A stretch of 64,000 nucleotides of DNA from Saccharicrinis sp963666825 (GTDB taxonomy: Bacteria; Bacteroidota; Bacteroidia; Bacteroidales; Marinilabiliaceae). Both the position numbers and the translations under genes were made by a program. The notes under the pieces were generated by a model. It saw only the letters and a list, made by a program, of their open reading frames with translations, did no database searches and was not told the origin of the DNA. Of this stretch, positions 37,183 to 46,542 are shown in pieces. How positions within the stretch are numbered: position 1 is the stretch's first letter; each line of letters starts with the position of its first letter. Where the stretch lies: positions 6,076,001-6,140,000 of the forward strand of contig OY763044.2 in assembly GCA_963666825.2 (NCBI GenBank), written 5' to 3'.

Positions 37183-38250
37183 ATGAGAAAATTTTATAGT
37201 AAATATTTAATCTATCTTTTTGTTCTTATTCTTATCCCGGTGATAGGAAGAGCACAGGATGTATCATTTTCTCAGAATTATGCATCTCCTTTATATTTGA
37301 GTCCTTCCTTTACCGGATTGACTGAAGGAAGTAGAATGGCATTAAATTATAGAGATCAATGGCCAAGTATTCCTAAAACCTATCGTTCAATGGCCTTTTC
37401 ATTTGATCATTATTTTGCTGATTATAATAGTGGATTAGGCTTTTTATACTTTAGAGATGACCAGCAAAAGGGAGCGTTGATTAATCAAAATGTTGGTTTA
37501 TTGTATGCATATGAAGTTTATGTTTCTGATAATGTAATGGTGCGCCCCGGAATTCAGTTCAAATTTGCACAGTCTTTTATTGATCCTTCCAAGGGTACAT
37601 TAGGAACCGGATATGATACAAATGGAAATCCTGTATCTGGCGAAGGAATTGTTGTTGCTCAGGATAAATTAAATAAGTTTGATGCAGCGGCATCTGTAAT
37701 GATTTACAGTAGCTCATATTGGGGAGGTGTAACTGTTGATCATCTTGTAAAAAGTAGTGAAAGCTATACAGATATCGAACCAATCAGTGGAATGAAAATT
37801 ACCGTGTTTGGTGGAGTTAAATGGATTTATAAGGAAGGTAGAAGACGTAATCCTGATCAAAGTGTCACTTTTGCGTTTAACTATAGAACGCAGGATTACT
37901 TTAATCAATTGGATTTAGGTGCGTACTGGCAGTATAGTCCTATTGAACTAGGTCTTTGGTACAGGGGATTGCCAATGAAAAACAAATCACAGCTTACAAA
38001 TAATGATGCAATTATCGCCATTTTTGGTATTCATTTAGGAAGAACAAGGTTAGGTTATTCATATGATTTAACGCTTTCTGATTTAGCCGGAAATACAGGT
38101 GGAGCGCATGAACTATCTATTTTATATACGATTCCTTCTTCAAATAAACCAAAAATTAATCGTAGTGCAATTCCATGTTCACAACCCGGATATTGGAATG
38201 CAGGACCTTCTCGTAGTAAATTAAGAAGCAAGTCTCGAAGAATATTTTAA
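37183..38250 (+). CDS. PorP/SprF-family type IX secretion outer-membrane protein
   Basis: A 355-residue outer-membrane beta-barrel protein. It has a signal peptide (ending VIGRAQ), then the family opening DVSFSQNYASPLYLSPSFTGLTEGSRMALNYRDQWPSI. Alternating amphipathic strands run through the middle (GLGFLYFRDDQQKGALINQNVGLLYAYEV) to RTRLGYSYDLTLSDLAGNTGGAHELSILYT. The last ~35 residues are basic. PorP/SprF proteins associate with T9SS and help secrete or anchor type B cargo; SprF is specific for SprB. Its position 77 bp after the giant adhesin argues that it serves that protein. Confidence 0.93.
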   Translation: MRKFYSKYLIYLFVLILIPVIGRAQDVSFSQNYASPLYLSPSFTGLTEGSRMALNYRDQWPSIPKTYRSMAFSFDHYFADYNSGLGFLYFRDDQQKGALINQNVGLLYAYEVYVSDNVMVRPGIQFKFAQSFIDPSKGTLGTGYDTNGNPVSGEGIVVAQDKLNKFDAAASVMIYSSSYWGGVTVDHLVKSSESYTDIEPISGMKITVFGGVKWIYKEGRRRNPDQSVTFAFNYRTQDYFNQLDLGAYWQYSPIELGLWYRGLPMKNKSQLTNNDAIIAIFGIHLGRTRLGYSYDLTLSDLAGNTGGAHELSILYTIPSSNKPKINRSAIPCSQPGYWNAGPSRSKLRSKSRRIF

Positions 38251-38490
38251 CCTATAATTTAAAATATAAGTGTTAGAGATCACAAAAAACGCTAAAATTA
38301 TTTTTAAATATTTGTTATTAATTTATATTTGTTGTCCAATTAAGAAGAGTACTTACTTCAATAGATGAAAAGTACTTTATTTCAATTATAGATTGTTAGT
38401 GTCCCGTAAAGTATTAATAATGTATATGTGAATCATCTTTAAGTATTAAGACGATTTCAGTATATGTGGAGAAATGTAAAATTTAAACAG

Positions 38491-39111
38491 ATGAAAAGAT
38501 TTTTACTGGTAGTTAATTTAGTTTTTATAGCAGGATTGAGTTCGCTTTTATTAGTTGGGTGCAATGAAAAAGCTGGAACAGAAACAAATGTTGATACAGA
38601 TAAAGCCAATAGTACCATAGGTAAAGGTGATGTGTTTCCAATAGCTTACATTGATACAGATTCTTTATTACGCCAGTACCAATATGCAATATATCTTCAG
38701 GAAGAGTTATTGAAAAAAGAAGAAAAATCTCGTACTGATTTTAACGAACAAGCTAAAAAATTACAAGCTCAGATGACCGAGTTCCAAAGAAAACTTCAAA
38801 ACAATGGATTTCTTTCTAGAGAAAGAGCTGAGCAGGAGCAAAAGAATTTGATGGCTAAAGATCAGGAATTGCAAGGACTTAATGCTAAGTTATCAAATGA
38901 GTTAATGGTTGAGCAGGAAAAATTAAACCGCCAGTTAAGAGATACTTTAACTTCATATCTTGATGAGTATAATAAAGATGGTAAGTTTAAACTGATTTTA
39001 AGTAATACTTTAGGTGATAATGTATTATATAGTGCAGAAGGTATCAATATTACACAATCTGTAGCTGATGCATTAAATGCAAGATATGATGCTTCTAAAG
39101 CAAAAAAATAG
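38491..39111 (+). CDS. OmpH/Skp-like lipoprotein
   Basis: A 206-residue lipoprotein from the ATG at 38491 (MKRFLLVVNLVFIAGLSSLLLVGC, lipobox LVGC). An in-frame ATG at 38464 would place nine residues before the signal and is less likely. After a short linker, FPIAYIDTDSLLRQYQYA is the usual start of the OmpH/Skp domain. A long coiled coil follows (about 70-150, rich in Glu, Lys and Gln), then YNKDGKFKLILSNTLGDNVLYSAEGINITQSVADALN. Skp proteins hold unfolded outer-membrane proteins in the periplasm; being a lipoprotein, this one should act tethered to a membrane. A terminator follows at once. Confidence 0.85.
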   Translation: MKRFLLVVNLVFIAGLSSLLLVGCNEKAGTETNVDTDKANSTIGKGDVFPIAYIDTDSLLRQYQYAIYLQEELLKKEEKSRTDFNEQAKKLQAQMTEFQRKLQNNGFLSRERAEQEQKNLMAKDQELQGLNAKLSNELMVEQEKLNRQLRDTLTSYLDEYNKDGKFKLILSNTLGDNVLYSAEGINITQSVADALNARYDASKAKK

Positions 39112-39139
39112 AAACTGTAAGTATTAATTACGATATTTA

Positions 39140-39169
39140 GGCAGAATTCATTGAATTCTGCCTTTTTTT
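39140..39169 (+). terminator. Intrinsic terminator after the OmpH-like gene
   Basis: A 10-bp stem (ggcagaattc, 39140-39149, complement at 39153-39162) with a 3-nt loop and seven T's. Confidence 0.9.
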
Positions 39170-39184
39170 ATGAAATAATGTATT

Positions 39185-40447
39185 ATGAATCCACTTTACT
39201 CAAGATATCTAGAAAAACATAAGCCATTTACAGATTTTGATGCTGGAAAAATTGAAAAATCAGATATGGTTATCGTGATACCTGCATATATTGAGAAGGA
39301 TATTGCAAATACATTGGATTCATTAAAAGAATGTGAATTAATAAATAAACACATTTCTGTTGTTATAATAGTTAATGCAAGTGTTGAAGTTGAAGATGAC
39401 ATTTTGTTGTTACAACAAGAAACTATTAAAGAATTAGATAATTATGCAAAAGATAACAACAGTAATCATATTAGTTTTTATCCTGTAAAAGCATTTGATT
39501 TACCTAAAAAACACTTTGGTGCTGGTTTAGCCAGAAAGATAGGAATGGATTTAGCTATTCAGCATTTTTTTAACACTCAAAATGAAGATGGAATTATAGT
39601 TTCGCTGGATGCAGATACCATTGTTGAAGCTAATTATATTAAAGAAATATACAATTGGTTTACTAAATCACCGAAAAAGGTGGCTTGTTCAATTTATTTT
39701 GAACATCCTGTTGAAGGGAATGATTATGATGAAGAAATTTATGAGGCTATTACACAATATGAGTTGTATTTGCGTTATTATGTATCAGCATTAAAATACA
39801 TTGGATTTCCTTATGCTTTTCATACCGTTGGTTCATGCTTTGCCGTGCGAGCAAATGCGTATGTTAAAGTTGGTGGAATGAATAGAAGACAAGGTGGTGA
39901 AGAGTTTTACTTTATTCAAAAATTAATTCAGCTTGGAGAATATGGAGAACTCAATTCAACGGTGATTAAACCTTCTTCCAGAATATCCAATAGAGTTCCT
40001 TTTGGTACAGGTCCTACCATTAAAAATATCGTAGAAAATAATAACGAATACGAAACTTATAATCCAATTGCTTTTTTTGATCTTAAAAATCTATTTGATT
40101 CAATAGAAGATTATTATTCCGTATCTGAAGAAAAATATCAGGAGCTGATTTTAGAATTACCAGGGAGGGTTAGAAGTTTTTTATTGAATTCCGGTTTTTG
40201 GGAGGAAATTAAAAACCTATCAGATAATTGCTCCGCTAAGGATGTGTTTAAAAAGCGATTTTACCATGTATTTAATGCGTTTAAGTTGGTGAAGTATATC
40301 AACTATGTCCATGAACATTTTATTGGCAAAATACCTGTATTTGATGCAGGAATTGAATTGCTTGAGAAAATGGAATACCCAACAGATGATTTCTTTGATG
40401 AAAAAGAACTTTTGTTGAAATACAGAGAGATTCAGAAAAACGCCTAA
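39185..40447 (+). CDS. Family 2-like glycosyltransferase
   Basis: A 420-residue soluble protein with a GT-A-type fold. It opens with MVIVIPAYIEKDIANTLDSL, the usual family 2 nucleotide-sugar region. The metal-binding DXD is in IVSLDADTIVEANYI, and GGMNRRQGGEEFYFIQKLIQLG contains the acceptor-side (ED-like) motif. The C-terminal ~120 residues are helical. There is no membrane segment or signal, so it should act in the cytoplasm. The acceptor is unknown; glycan surface structures are plausible because T9SS and envelope genes are nearby. Its stop overlaps by 4 bp the stop of the opposing gene, and no terminator separates them. Confidence 0.8.
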   Translation: MNPLYSRYLEKHKPFTDFDAGKIEKSDMVIVIPAYIEKDIANTLDSLKECELINKHISVVIIVNASVEVEDDILLLQQETIKELDNYAKDNNSNHISFYPVKAFDLPKKHFGAGLARKIGMDLAIQHFFNTQNEDGIIVSLDADTIVEANYIKEIYNWFTKSPKKVACSIYFEHPVEGNDYDEEIYEAITQYELYLRYYVSALKYIGFPYAFHTVGSCFAVRANAYVKVGGMNRRQGGEEFYFIQKLIQLGEYGELNSTVIKPSSRISNRVPFGTGPTIKNIVENNNEYETYNPIAFFDLKNLFDSIEDYYSVSEEKYQELILELPGRVRSFLLNSGFWEEIKNLSDNCSAKDVFKKRFYHVFNAFKLVKYINYVHEHFIGKIPVFDAGIELLEKMEYPTDDFFDEKELLLKYREIQKNA

Positions 40448-40764
40448 ACGTATTTTCTGAAACTTACATAAAAATCAAGAACTGCAGTAATTACAACTCC
40501 GATTACCCAATATGATCTGTCAAAAATAACAGCAACTACAGAGGCTCCAAGAAACAATGCACTAACGGTTAAAATTGCGTTTAATCGTTTATTAATTTCT
40601 TTTCCTTTTAAAAAATTAAATAAACGAACGCCAAAAAATGGAATGAATCCACCTATTAAAAAAGCTTTGGCCAATTCTGAGTCGTTAAGCTTTAAAAAGA
40701 TTCCCAGTAATATTGCTAACATTCCCAGGTAGTATGCGTAACTAAGTAATTTATAAATATTCAT
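40444..40764 (-). CDS. Small membrane protein of unknown function
   Basis: A 106-residue protein that is nearly all membrane segments: about 5-25 (LLSYAYYLGMLAILLGIFLKL), 32-50, 63-80 and 84-100, joined by a basic loop (FLKGKEINKRLN). I do not recognise a family. It starts on the last base of the ftsB stop (TAATG, one-base overlap), so it is translationally coupled to the septum gene upstream. A link to division or the inner membrane is inference only. Confidence 0.7.
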   Translation of the reverse strand: MNIYKLLSYAYYLGMLAILLGIFLKLNDSELAKAFLIGGFIPFFGVRLFNFLKGKEINKRLNAILTVSALFLGASVVAVIFDRSYWVIGVVITAVLDFYVSFRKYV

Positions 40765-41072
40765 TATTCTTTATCTTCTTCTACAATAACAAAAATATCT
40801 TCGTTTTTCTTCTTCATTAAATATTGTTCCCGAGCAAACTTTTCAAGACTTTCAGGACTTTCATCTATTTCTTTTAGTTTACGTTGATTTTGTTCAATTT
40901 CAACTTCATAATGATTCTTTTGTTTTTCTAATTGTTTTATTCTGCCGGAAAGCTTACCTCTGTCCCAGAGATTATTCTGGTCAAAAAATCCTACCCAAAC
41001 TCCAAATACAATAAGAGTTATGATGTATTTGTTTTTTAAAAAGGCAGGTATTTGTATATCTGAAATTTTCAT
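40764..41072 (-). CDS. ftsB: FtsB/DivIC-family septum formation protein
   Basis: A 102-residue bitopic inner-membrane protein. A short cytoplasmic start is followed by one membrane segment (about 15-30, YIITLIVFGVWVGFF). Then NNLWDRGKLSGRIKQLEKQKNHYEVEIEQNQRKLKEI forms a coiled coil, and ESLEKFAREQYLMKKKNEDIFVI is the typical FtsB end. FtsB joins FtsL and FtsQ at the divisome to activate septal wall synthesis. It is followed by a coupled small membrane protein gene. Confidence 0.9.
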   Translation of the reverse strand: MKISDIQIPAFLKNKYIITLIVFGVWVGFFDQNNLWDRGKLSGRIKQLEKQKNHYEVEIEQNQRKLKEIDESPESLEKFAREQYLMKKKNEDIFVIVEEDKE

Positions 41073-41152
41073 TGCGTTTTCAATAAGAGTTATTTGTTGT
41101 TATCAAACTCAGCCCAAAGGTATAAAAAAAACAAAGTATCATTGATATATGA

Positions 41153-42292
41153 CTAGTCGTTGATATTTGTAAGTTTTTTACTATTGATTTCATTTCTGTT
41201 ATTTGTAAATAACAAACCTTTGGGTTTTAATTTTCTTTCAAAAGGCATACTAAACCAACCATTGTTTTCAAACATCAATCGGTCTTTCAGTTCTGGAAAG
41301 TCAGTGGTTGTAAGGTCTTTAATTTTGTATATGACAGAATTATTTTGATCGTACATTAAAGCGACATTTTTGACCTGTTTGAAGGGTATTACTTGACCTT
41401 TTATAAATTCACCTTTATTGTTTGTGTAGATTTTTACAATAGGTGCAAGATCATTTGGTGATGATAAGTTAAATCTTGAATAAGAAGCAAAATTTCCCAG
41501 GCTGTAGGCAATAAATCTACCTTTGTAAATTTCAATGGCTCTGCATACATGCGGACCATGGCCAAAAATAATATCAGCACCAGCATCAATCATTTTATGG
41601 GCGAATTCATAAACATTACTTCTGTTCTCACCATAAAACATTTCATTTTCTCGTGTCACATGTTGATGTTTGGAACCTTCTGCGCCGCCATGAAAAGATA
41701 CAATAACAATATCGCATTCATTTTTTAAATCAGTGACAATTTTTATGGCGTTTGGAATATCATTAATATCAACCGTTCCGGTATTGGGCGAAAAGCCTGC
41801 AAATCCAATTTTTAAACCTTTTACTCTTATGGTGTCAATTGGTTTTTCAAGTAATCCGGCCCAGTTTAGTCCGAGCTGATTCAGATGATATTTTGTAGTT
41901 GTTAATCCTGCATTGCCAAAATCTCTTATGTGATTATTTGCCAGATTTAACAGGTCAAATCCTGCCTCTTTAAATACAGGAGCGTATATTTCAGGCATTT
42001 TAAATGCGTAGCATTTGGTAGTGTCCTTACACTGCTTTATAACAGGACCTTCATCCAGAAAACAGCCTTCGAGATTACCGAAAGTTACATCGGCATCCTG
42101 TAAATAAGGAATAGCTTCAGATATGTATGGTCTTGGATCATTATTGGGAGGAAGATATTCTTTTTTAGGAAAATTTGTTCCCAACATCATATCCCCGACT
42201 CCAATAAATGTATAGATATCTTCTTGTGTTGTTTGAGCTTTAGTTATAAAGCCAAAACTTAATATTGCGATAAATAAAATAATCCTCTTCAT
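41153..42292 (-). CDS. CapA-family (PGA_cap) exported phosphoesterase-like protein, copy 1
   Basis: A 379-residue exported protein with signal peptide MKRIILFIAILSFGFITKAQ. The core is the CapA metallophosphatase-like fold: FIGVGDMMLGTNFP, then FGNLEGCF, LANNHIRDFG, VSFHGGAEG and FGHGPHVCRAIEIYKGRFIAYSLGNF. The Asp, Asn-His and His motifs are metal-binding candidates. CapA proteins were first tied to poly-gamma-glutamate export, but no capB or capC is present, so the role here is unknown. A second family member lies 15 kb away (56251-57351). Confidence 0.85.
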   Translation of the reverse strand: MKRIILFIAILSFGFITKAQTTQEDIYTFIGVGDMMLGTNFPKKEYLPPNNDPRPYISEAIPYLQDADVTFGNLEGCFLDEGPVIKQCKDTTKCYAFKMPEIYAPVFKEAGFDLLNLANNHIRDFGNAGLTTTKYHLNQLGLNWAGLLEKPIDTIRVKGLKIGFAGFSPNTGTVDINDIPNAIKIVTDLKNECDIVIVSFHGGAEGSKHQHVTRENEMFYGENRSNVYEFAHKMIDAGADIIFGHGPHVCRAIEIYKGRFIAYSLGNFASYSRFNLSSPNDLAPIVKIYTNNKGEFIKGQVIPFKQVKNVALMYDQNNSVIYKIKDLTTTDFPELKDRLMFENNGWFSMPFERKLKPKGLLFTNNRNEINSKKLTNIND

Positions 42293-42458
42293 GTAGCAAA
42301 TATAAGAAGCACAATCATTTATTTGAATAAGACATGAGAATTATTTTTAAGATTTAGATTGTACTTTAATTCTGATTATGAAAACAGGTATTTTGATTTA
42401 TATCCTGCATAGATATGGACATTTAAAACAATTATCTTAATATTGTATATCATTAAAT

Positions 42459-42827
42459 ATGATTGAAATGCCGTATAAAGAACCTAAAATAGAAAAGTTA
42501 TACTACACAATTGGGGAAGTTGCTGAGATGTTTGATGTTAATACATCCTTAATAAGATTTTGGGAAAAAGAGTTTGATATTATTAAGCCTCATAAAAATA
42601 AGAAAGGGAACAGACTTTTTACTCCTGCTGATGTTGAAAATTTTCACCTTATTTTTTATTTGGTTAAAGAAAAGGGGATGACATTAAAGGGAGCCCAAAA
42701 AAAGCTTCAGGAAAATCATGATGATACAGTAAATAACTTTGAGGTTGTTTCTAAGCTTAAGAATATTAAATCTATGCTTTTGGAAATGAAAGAAAGTTTG
42801 GAATCAGGATCAGAAGAGGATGAGTAG
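42459..42827 (+). CDS. MerR-family transcriptional regulator
   Basis: A 122-residue DNA-binding protein. The winged helix-turn-helix lies at about 14-82: KLYYTIGEVAEMFDVNTSLIRFWEKEFDII, then KGNRLFTPADVENFHLIFYLVKEKGMTLKGAQKKL. The C-terminal ~40 residues form a short coiled coil for dimer formation, ending in an acidic tail. There is no ligand-binding domain. The ATG at 42468 (MPYKEP) is an equally good start. The order merR-nif3-zinc ribbon may form a transcription unit (53- and 4-bp gaps). The target is unknown. Confidence 0.88.
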   Translation: MIEMPYKEPKIEKLYYTIGEVAEMFDVNTSLIRFWEKEFDIIKPHKNKKGNRLFTPADVENFHLIFYLVKEKGMTLKGAQKKLQENHDDTVNNFEVVSKLKNIKSMLLEMKESLESGSEEDE

Positions 42828-42880
42828 TAATTTTTTATCTTAAATTTCTATTTACAGAATAATTATAAAGATATTGTTTA

Positions 42881-43975
42881 ATGCAAGTAAAACAAATAAC
42901 TCAAATACTTGAGGACTTTGCACCTCCTGCTTTACAGGAAAGTTATGATAATGCAGGTTTGATTATCGGAAGCAGAGAGCAGGAAGTATCTGGTATATTA
43001 ATAGCACTTGATGTTACAGAACAGGTCATTGATGAAGCTGTTTCATTAGGTTATAATATGATTGTTTCTCACCATCCCATAGTGATGAGTGGCATCAAAA
43101 GGTTTAATGGTAATAACTATGTTGAGAAGTGTGTCATTAAATGTATTCAGAACAACATTGCTGTTTATTCTTGTCATACTAATGCGGATAGCGTACTTAA
43201 TGGTGTTAACGGTAAAATTGGTGAAAAATTAGGACTGGTTAACTGTAAGATCCTGGATCCTAAAAAAGATTCATTATTGAAGTTGGTGACTTTTATACCT
43301 GTTGAGCATGCAGAAAATGTGCGTAATGAAATATTTAAAGCCGGGGCAGGTCATATAGGTAATTATGATTCTTGCAGTTTTAATACCGAAGGCTATGGCA
43401 CTTTTAAAGGAAATGAAGGTGCAAATCCATTTGTAGGGGATATAGGCAAGGTGCATGTTGAAAAGGAAGTTAGGGTGGAAACCATTTTTCCTTCTTTCTT
43501 AAAAAACAGAATAACCGCAGCTTTATTGAAATCACATCCTTATGAGGAGGTAGCATACGATATTTATCCATTAAAAAATGAATGGACAGAAACCGGCTCA
43601 GGAATGTTTGGTGAATTGGAAGAACCTGAAGATGAAATATCTTTTCTTAAAAAAGTTAAAGAAACATTTCATTGCGGAAGTTTAAAATATACAAACTTAA
43701 AAAACAGGAAAATTAAGAAAGTTGCTGTATGTGGTGGTGCGGGTAGCTTTTTATTAGGTAAAGCAAAGGCTGTTGGTGCCGATATTTTTATAAGTGGGGA
43801 CTTTAAATACCATCAATTTTTTGATGCAGAAAATGAAATTGTAATCGCAGATATTGGACATTTTGAGAGTGAACAGTTTACTAAAGAAGTTTTTTTTGAG
43901 ATACTTACAAAAAAAATACCTAATTTTGCGGTTCGTTTATCGAATGTAAATACAAATCCTATTAAATATTTGTAG
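42881..43975 (+). CDS. Nif3-like dinuclear metal centre protein (NIF3/YbgI/YqfO family)
   Basis: A 364-residue cytoplasmic protein. The split metal-binding domain is visible: APPALQESYDNAGLIIGS, MIVSHHPIVMSG (two His ligands), YSCHTNADSV, and near the end ISGDFKYHQFFDAENEIVIADIGHFESEQ. Between the halves is the extra YqfO-type insert (about 130-230) with HPYEEVAYDIYPL. The family forms toroidal hexamers; its biochemical role is unsettled, with GTP cyclohydrolase-like or metal-chaperone ideas in the literature. It is only 4 bp from the zinc-ribbon gene, a pairing seen in many bacteria. Confidence 0.93.
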   Translation: MQVKQITQILEDFAPPALQESYDNAGLIIGSREQEVSGILIALDVTEQVIDEAVSLGYNMIVSHHPIVMSGIKRFNGNNYVEKCVIKCIQNNIAVYSCHTNADSVLNGVNGKIGEKLGLVNCKILDPKKDSLLKLVTFIPVEHAENVRNEIFKAGAGHIGNYDSCSFNTEGYGTFKGNEGANPFVGDIGKVHVEKEVRVETIFPSFLKNRITAALLKSHPYEEVAYDIYPLKNEWTETGSGMFGELEEPEDEISFLKKVKETFHCGSLKYTNLKNRKIKKVAVCGGAGSFLLGKAKAVGADIFISGDFKYHQFFDAENEIVIADIGHFESEQFTKEVFFEILTKKIPNFAVRLSNVNTNPIKYL

Positions 43976-43979
43976 CAGA

Positions 43980-44738
43980 ATGGCAACAACAAATCAAAAC
44001 GCTGAGATGTCTGTAGAAGAGAAATTAAAGGCATTATATGACTTACAGAAAGTGGCTACTGAGGTAGATAAAATCAGAACTCTTAGAGGAGAGTTACCAC
44101 TAGAAGTGCAGGATTTGGAAGACGAAATAGAAGGTCTTGAAACTCGTATTTCCAATTACGAAAGTGAAGTTAAAACATTAAATGATTCAATTGCAGCAAA
44201 GAAAAATGAAATTAAAGAATCAGGTGTTTTAATTAAAAAATATGAAGCACAGCAAATGAATGTTCGTAATAACCGCGAATTTGATTCATTATCAAAAGAA
44301 ATTGAATTTCAAAAGCTTGAGATTGAGTTGAGTGAGAAAAGAATTAAAGAATTCACTGCTGAATTGAATAACAAGAAGGAAGTGATCGACTCATCTAAGC
44401 AATTATTAGATGATAGAAAAACAGACCTTGTTGCAAAAAAGAAAGAGCTTACTGAGATCGTAAATGAAACTCAGGTTGACGAAGAAAAAATGATTGATAA
44501 AATTGCTCAGATTGAAAGTACAATTGATGGGCGTTTGTTAACTGCATTTAAGCGAATCAGATCTAATGCTGTAAATGGTTTAGCTGTAGTAACTGTTGAG
44601 CGTGATGCTTGTGGCGGTTGTTTTAATAAAATTCCACCTCAAAGACAGTTAGATATTAAGTCTCGCAAAAAAGTTATTGTATGCGAATATTGCGGTCGTA
44701 TTCTTGTTGATGATGAGATGGATCAACCAGCATTATAG
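43980..44738 (+). CDS. C4-type zinc-ribbon coiled-coil protein
   Basis: A 252-residue cytoplasmic protein. Residues about 15-195 form one long antiparallel coiled coil (LEDEIEGLETRISNYESEVKTLN...). At the end is a C4 zinc ribbon with CGGC (Cys211, Cys214) and CEYCG (Cys235, Cys238), followed by RILVDDE. The family (FlgZ/CdsZ-like, zf-RING_7) is thought to bind nucleic acid or act as an adaptor; the exact function here is unknown. It overlaps functionally with nif3 upstream by operon position. A hairpin terminator follows. Confidence 0.88.
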   Translation: MATTNQNAEMSVEEKLKALYDLQKVATEVDKIRTLRGELPLEVQDLEDEIEGLETRISNYESEVKTLNDSIAAKKNEIKESGVLIKKYEAQQMNVRNNREFDSLSKEIEFQKLEIELSEKRIKEFTAELNNKKEVIDSSKQLLDDRKTDLVAKKKELTEIVNETQVDEEKMIDKIAQIESTIDGRLLTAFKRIRSNAVNGLAVVTVERDACGGCFNKIPPQRQLDIKSRKKVIVCEYCGRILVDDEMDQPAL

Positions 44739-44764
44739 TTTGGTATTATAATAAGAAATATATT

Positions 44765-44796
44765 AAGGCTGCTTCTTTTGAAGTGGCCTTTTATTT
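44765..44796 (+). terminator. Terminator after the zinc-ribbon gene
   Basis: An 11-bp stem with two G-U pairs (aaggctgcttc, 44765-44775, with gaagtggcctt, 44780-44790) precedes a T-rich tract. It ends 2 bp before the next start codon. Confidence 0.8.
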
Positions 44797-44797
44797 T

Positions 44798-46243
44798 ATG
44801 AAGAAATTCTCTTTATATATTTTAAGTATTGTTTACTTCACTTTATTCCCTGTTTATTTAAATGCTCAAATAAACGACAAAGTAAATAATGAAGTAAAAT
44901 CTCACATATTTAATTTAGAATCAGCAAAGATAGATTCCGTCCTTCAAAAATTTAATCAACAACCCTTAAAGGTATATCTTCATCTTTATCAAAATTTTGT
45001 CTCTTGCATTGTTGAAAATAGCCTTGATTTTAAGGAATATTGCACTATTTACAATAATCAGATTGAAATTTTGAAAAGCGAGAGTAAATCAAAACCGTTT
45101 GTGCTTCATTTTCTTTCTGAACTTTATTTACAAAGAGGGATATTAGAATATCAGAATGAAAATACATTTACCGCAGTAAGTTACTTTTCAAAGGCATATT
45201 CTTTTTGGAAAGATAGTGAGGTGCATATGCCAAACTCTCAGTATAATCTCAAATTGAGTGGTATTTTTAATCTGTTAATAGGTAATCTACCTAAGCCATA
45301 TTCAAATATGGTAGGTTGGTTTGGTTATAAGGGAAACACGAAAAGAGGATTTGAGGATCTAAGAGCTTATCTTAATTGTCAAGACGATAGATTCGGGGAT
45401 TATTATGAAGCTTTACTCTATTTGGGATTTTCTTATTTAAAGTTTGAGAAGAATGAGAGTGCTATTGAAAACTTTATTAAAGAACATTCATCTTCAAAAT
45501 TGCCAGAATTTATACAATCCATAATGGTTAGATGTGCAAATAAGATACATCAACCAGATTTGTGTTCAGAAATCTTTAATAAACCTTCAAATCTTTCCAT
45601 TTTATCATACTTAAAGGGGAAGTATCTTGTTCAGAGAGGATCTGATACTGCATTAGTCTATCTTAATTCCTTTTTTCAAAATGAGAAGTCCATGCAATTT
45701 AAAGCAGATGCATACAGGTATATGTCGTGGTATTATTTATTAAGAGGTGAATCTGCACTTTATTTGAATTATCAGGATTCAATTAAAACACTTTCTGCTT
45801 ATCCAACTAGTGAAGATAAGCAAGCTAAATATGAAACGGAATTATCTCTTCAGCCTGATCCTTTATTGCTTAAGTCACGTTTATTATTTGATAGTGGTAT
45901 GTTTCAAGACGCTGCTTTGGTTTTAGAAAATAATAGTTCCTTAATCGCAGGTAATTCTCAATTGGAATATCATTATAGGTTAGGAAGATGTTATCAATAT
46001 CTGAAAGATACAAATAAAGCACTTTTTGAATATAGCATAGCAATACGACTGGGTAGTGATAATAATAGATATTTTGGTCCTTATGCTGCATTATATGCTG
46101 CCGCTATTTGTCTTGACTCTAATGACCTTTCTCAATTTAATTATTTCTTAAATAAAGCTTCAGAATTAAATAATGGAGAGTATGAAAATTCCATAAGCAT
46201 GGAGATAGATCGTTTAAAAGAGGAATGTACGCAAATTCAATAA
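44798..46243 (+). CDS. Exported TPR-repeat protein of unknown function
   Basis: A 481-residue protein from the ATG at 44798, which opens a clear signal peptide (MKKFSLYILSIVYFTLFPVYLNAQ). The GTG at 44783 lies in the terminator stem and is rejected. The rest is helical with tetratricopeptide-like units, for example LHFLSELYLQRGILEYQNENTFTAVSYFSKAYSFW and YHYRLGRCYQYLKDTNKALFEYSIAIRLG. No enzyme motif is seen. It is probably a periplasmic scaffold. Confidence 0.75.
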   Translation: MKKFSLYILSIVYFTLFPVYLNAQINDKVNNEVKSHIFNLESAKIDSVLQKFNQQPLKVYLHLYQNFVSCIVENSLDFKEYCTIYNNQIEILKSESKSKPFVLHFLSELYLQRGILEYQNENTFTAVSYFSKAYSFWKDSEVHMPNSQYNLKLSGIFNLLIGNLPKPYSNMVGWFGYKGNTKRGFEDLRAYLNCQDDRFGDYYEALLYLGFSYLKFEKNESAIENFIKEHSSSKLPEFIQSIMVRCANKIHQPDLCSEIFNKPSNLSILSYLKGKYLVQRGSDTALVYLNSFFQNEKSMQFKADAYRYMSWYYLLRGESALYLNYQDSIKTLSAYPTSEDKQAKYETELSLQPDPLLLKSRLLFDSGMFQDAALVLENNSSLIAGNSQLEYHYRLGRCYQYLKDTNKALFEYSIAIRLGSDNNRYFGPYAALYAAAICLDSNDLSQFNYFLNKASELNNGEYENSISMEIDRLKEECTQIQ

Positions 46244-46542
46244 TCCTTTTGTAGAACTAATGTTTTTGTAAAATAGACCGACTGGTTGGTTTAAGCAGAA
46301 TGCTTATTATAAATTTAAAAAATCATGATAATTACCGAAAATAATAAGGGTGAATTTGAATTGAGTATGTATTTGTATTGTATGTAGTGATTTATATAAG
46401 GGGCGGTGTTTATTTGAGGTTATATTATTTTAGTCTATGAATTTATATGGTTAATGTATTTTTAACATAAAATATATAAAATAATAAGGTTGTGAGTAGA
46501 TAAATTCCTTAACTTTTCCGAATAATTTTATAAACCTATATT
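46244..46542. other. AT-rich gap with an orphan TetR-type operator-like site
   Basis: At 46277-46290 the sequence ACCGAC-TG-GTTGGT is a near-perfect inverted repeat resembling operators of TetR-family repressors. No TetR gene is in the window and the next gene starts 250 bp away. The rest shows nothing clear. Confidence 0.35.
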
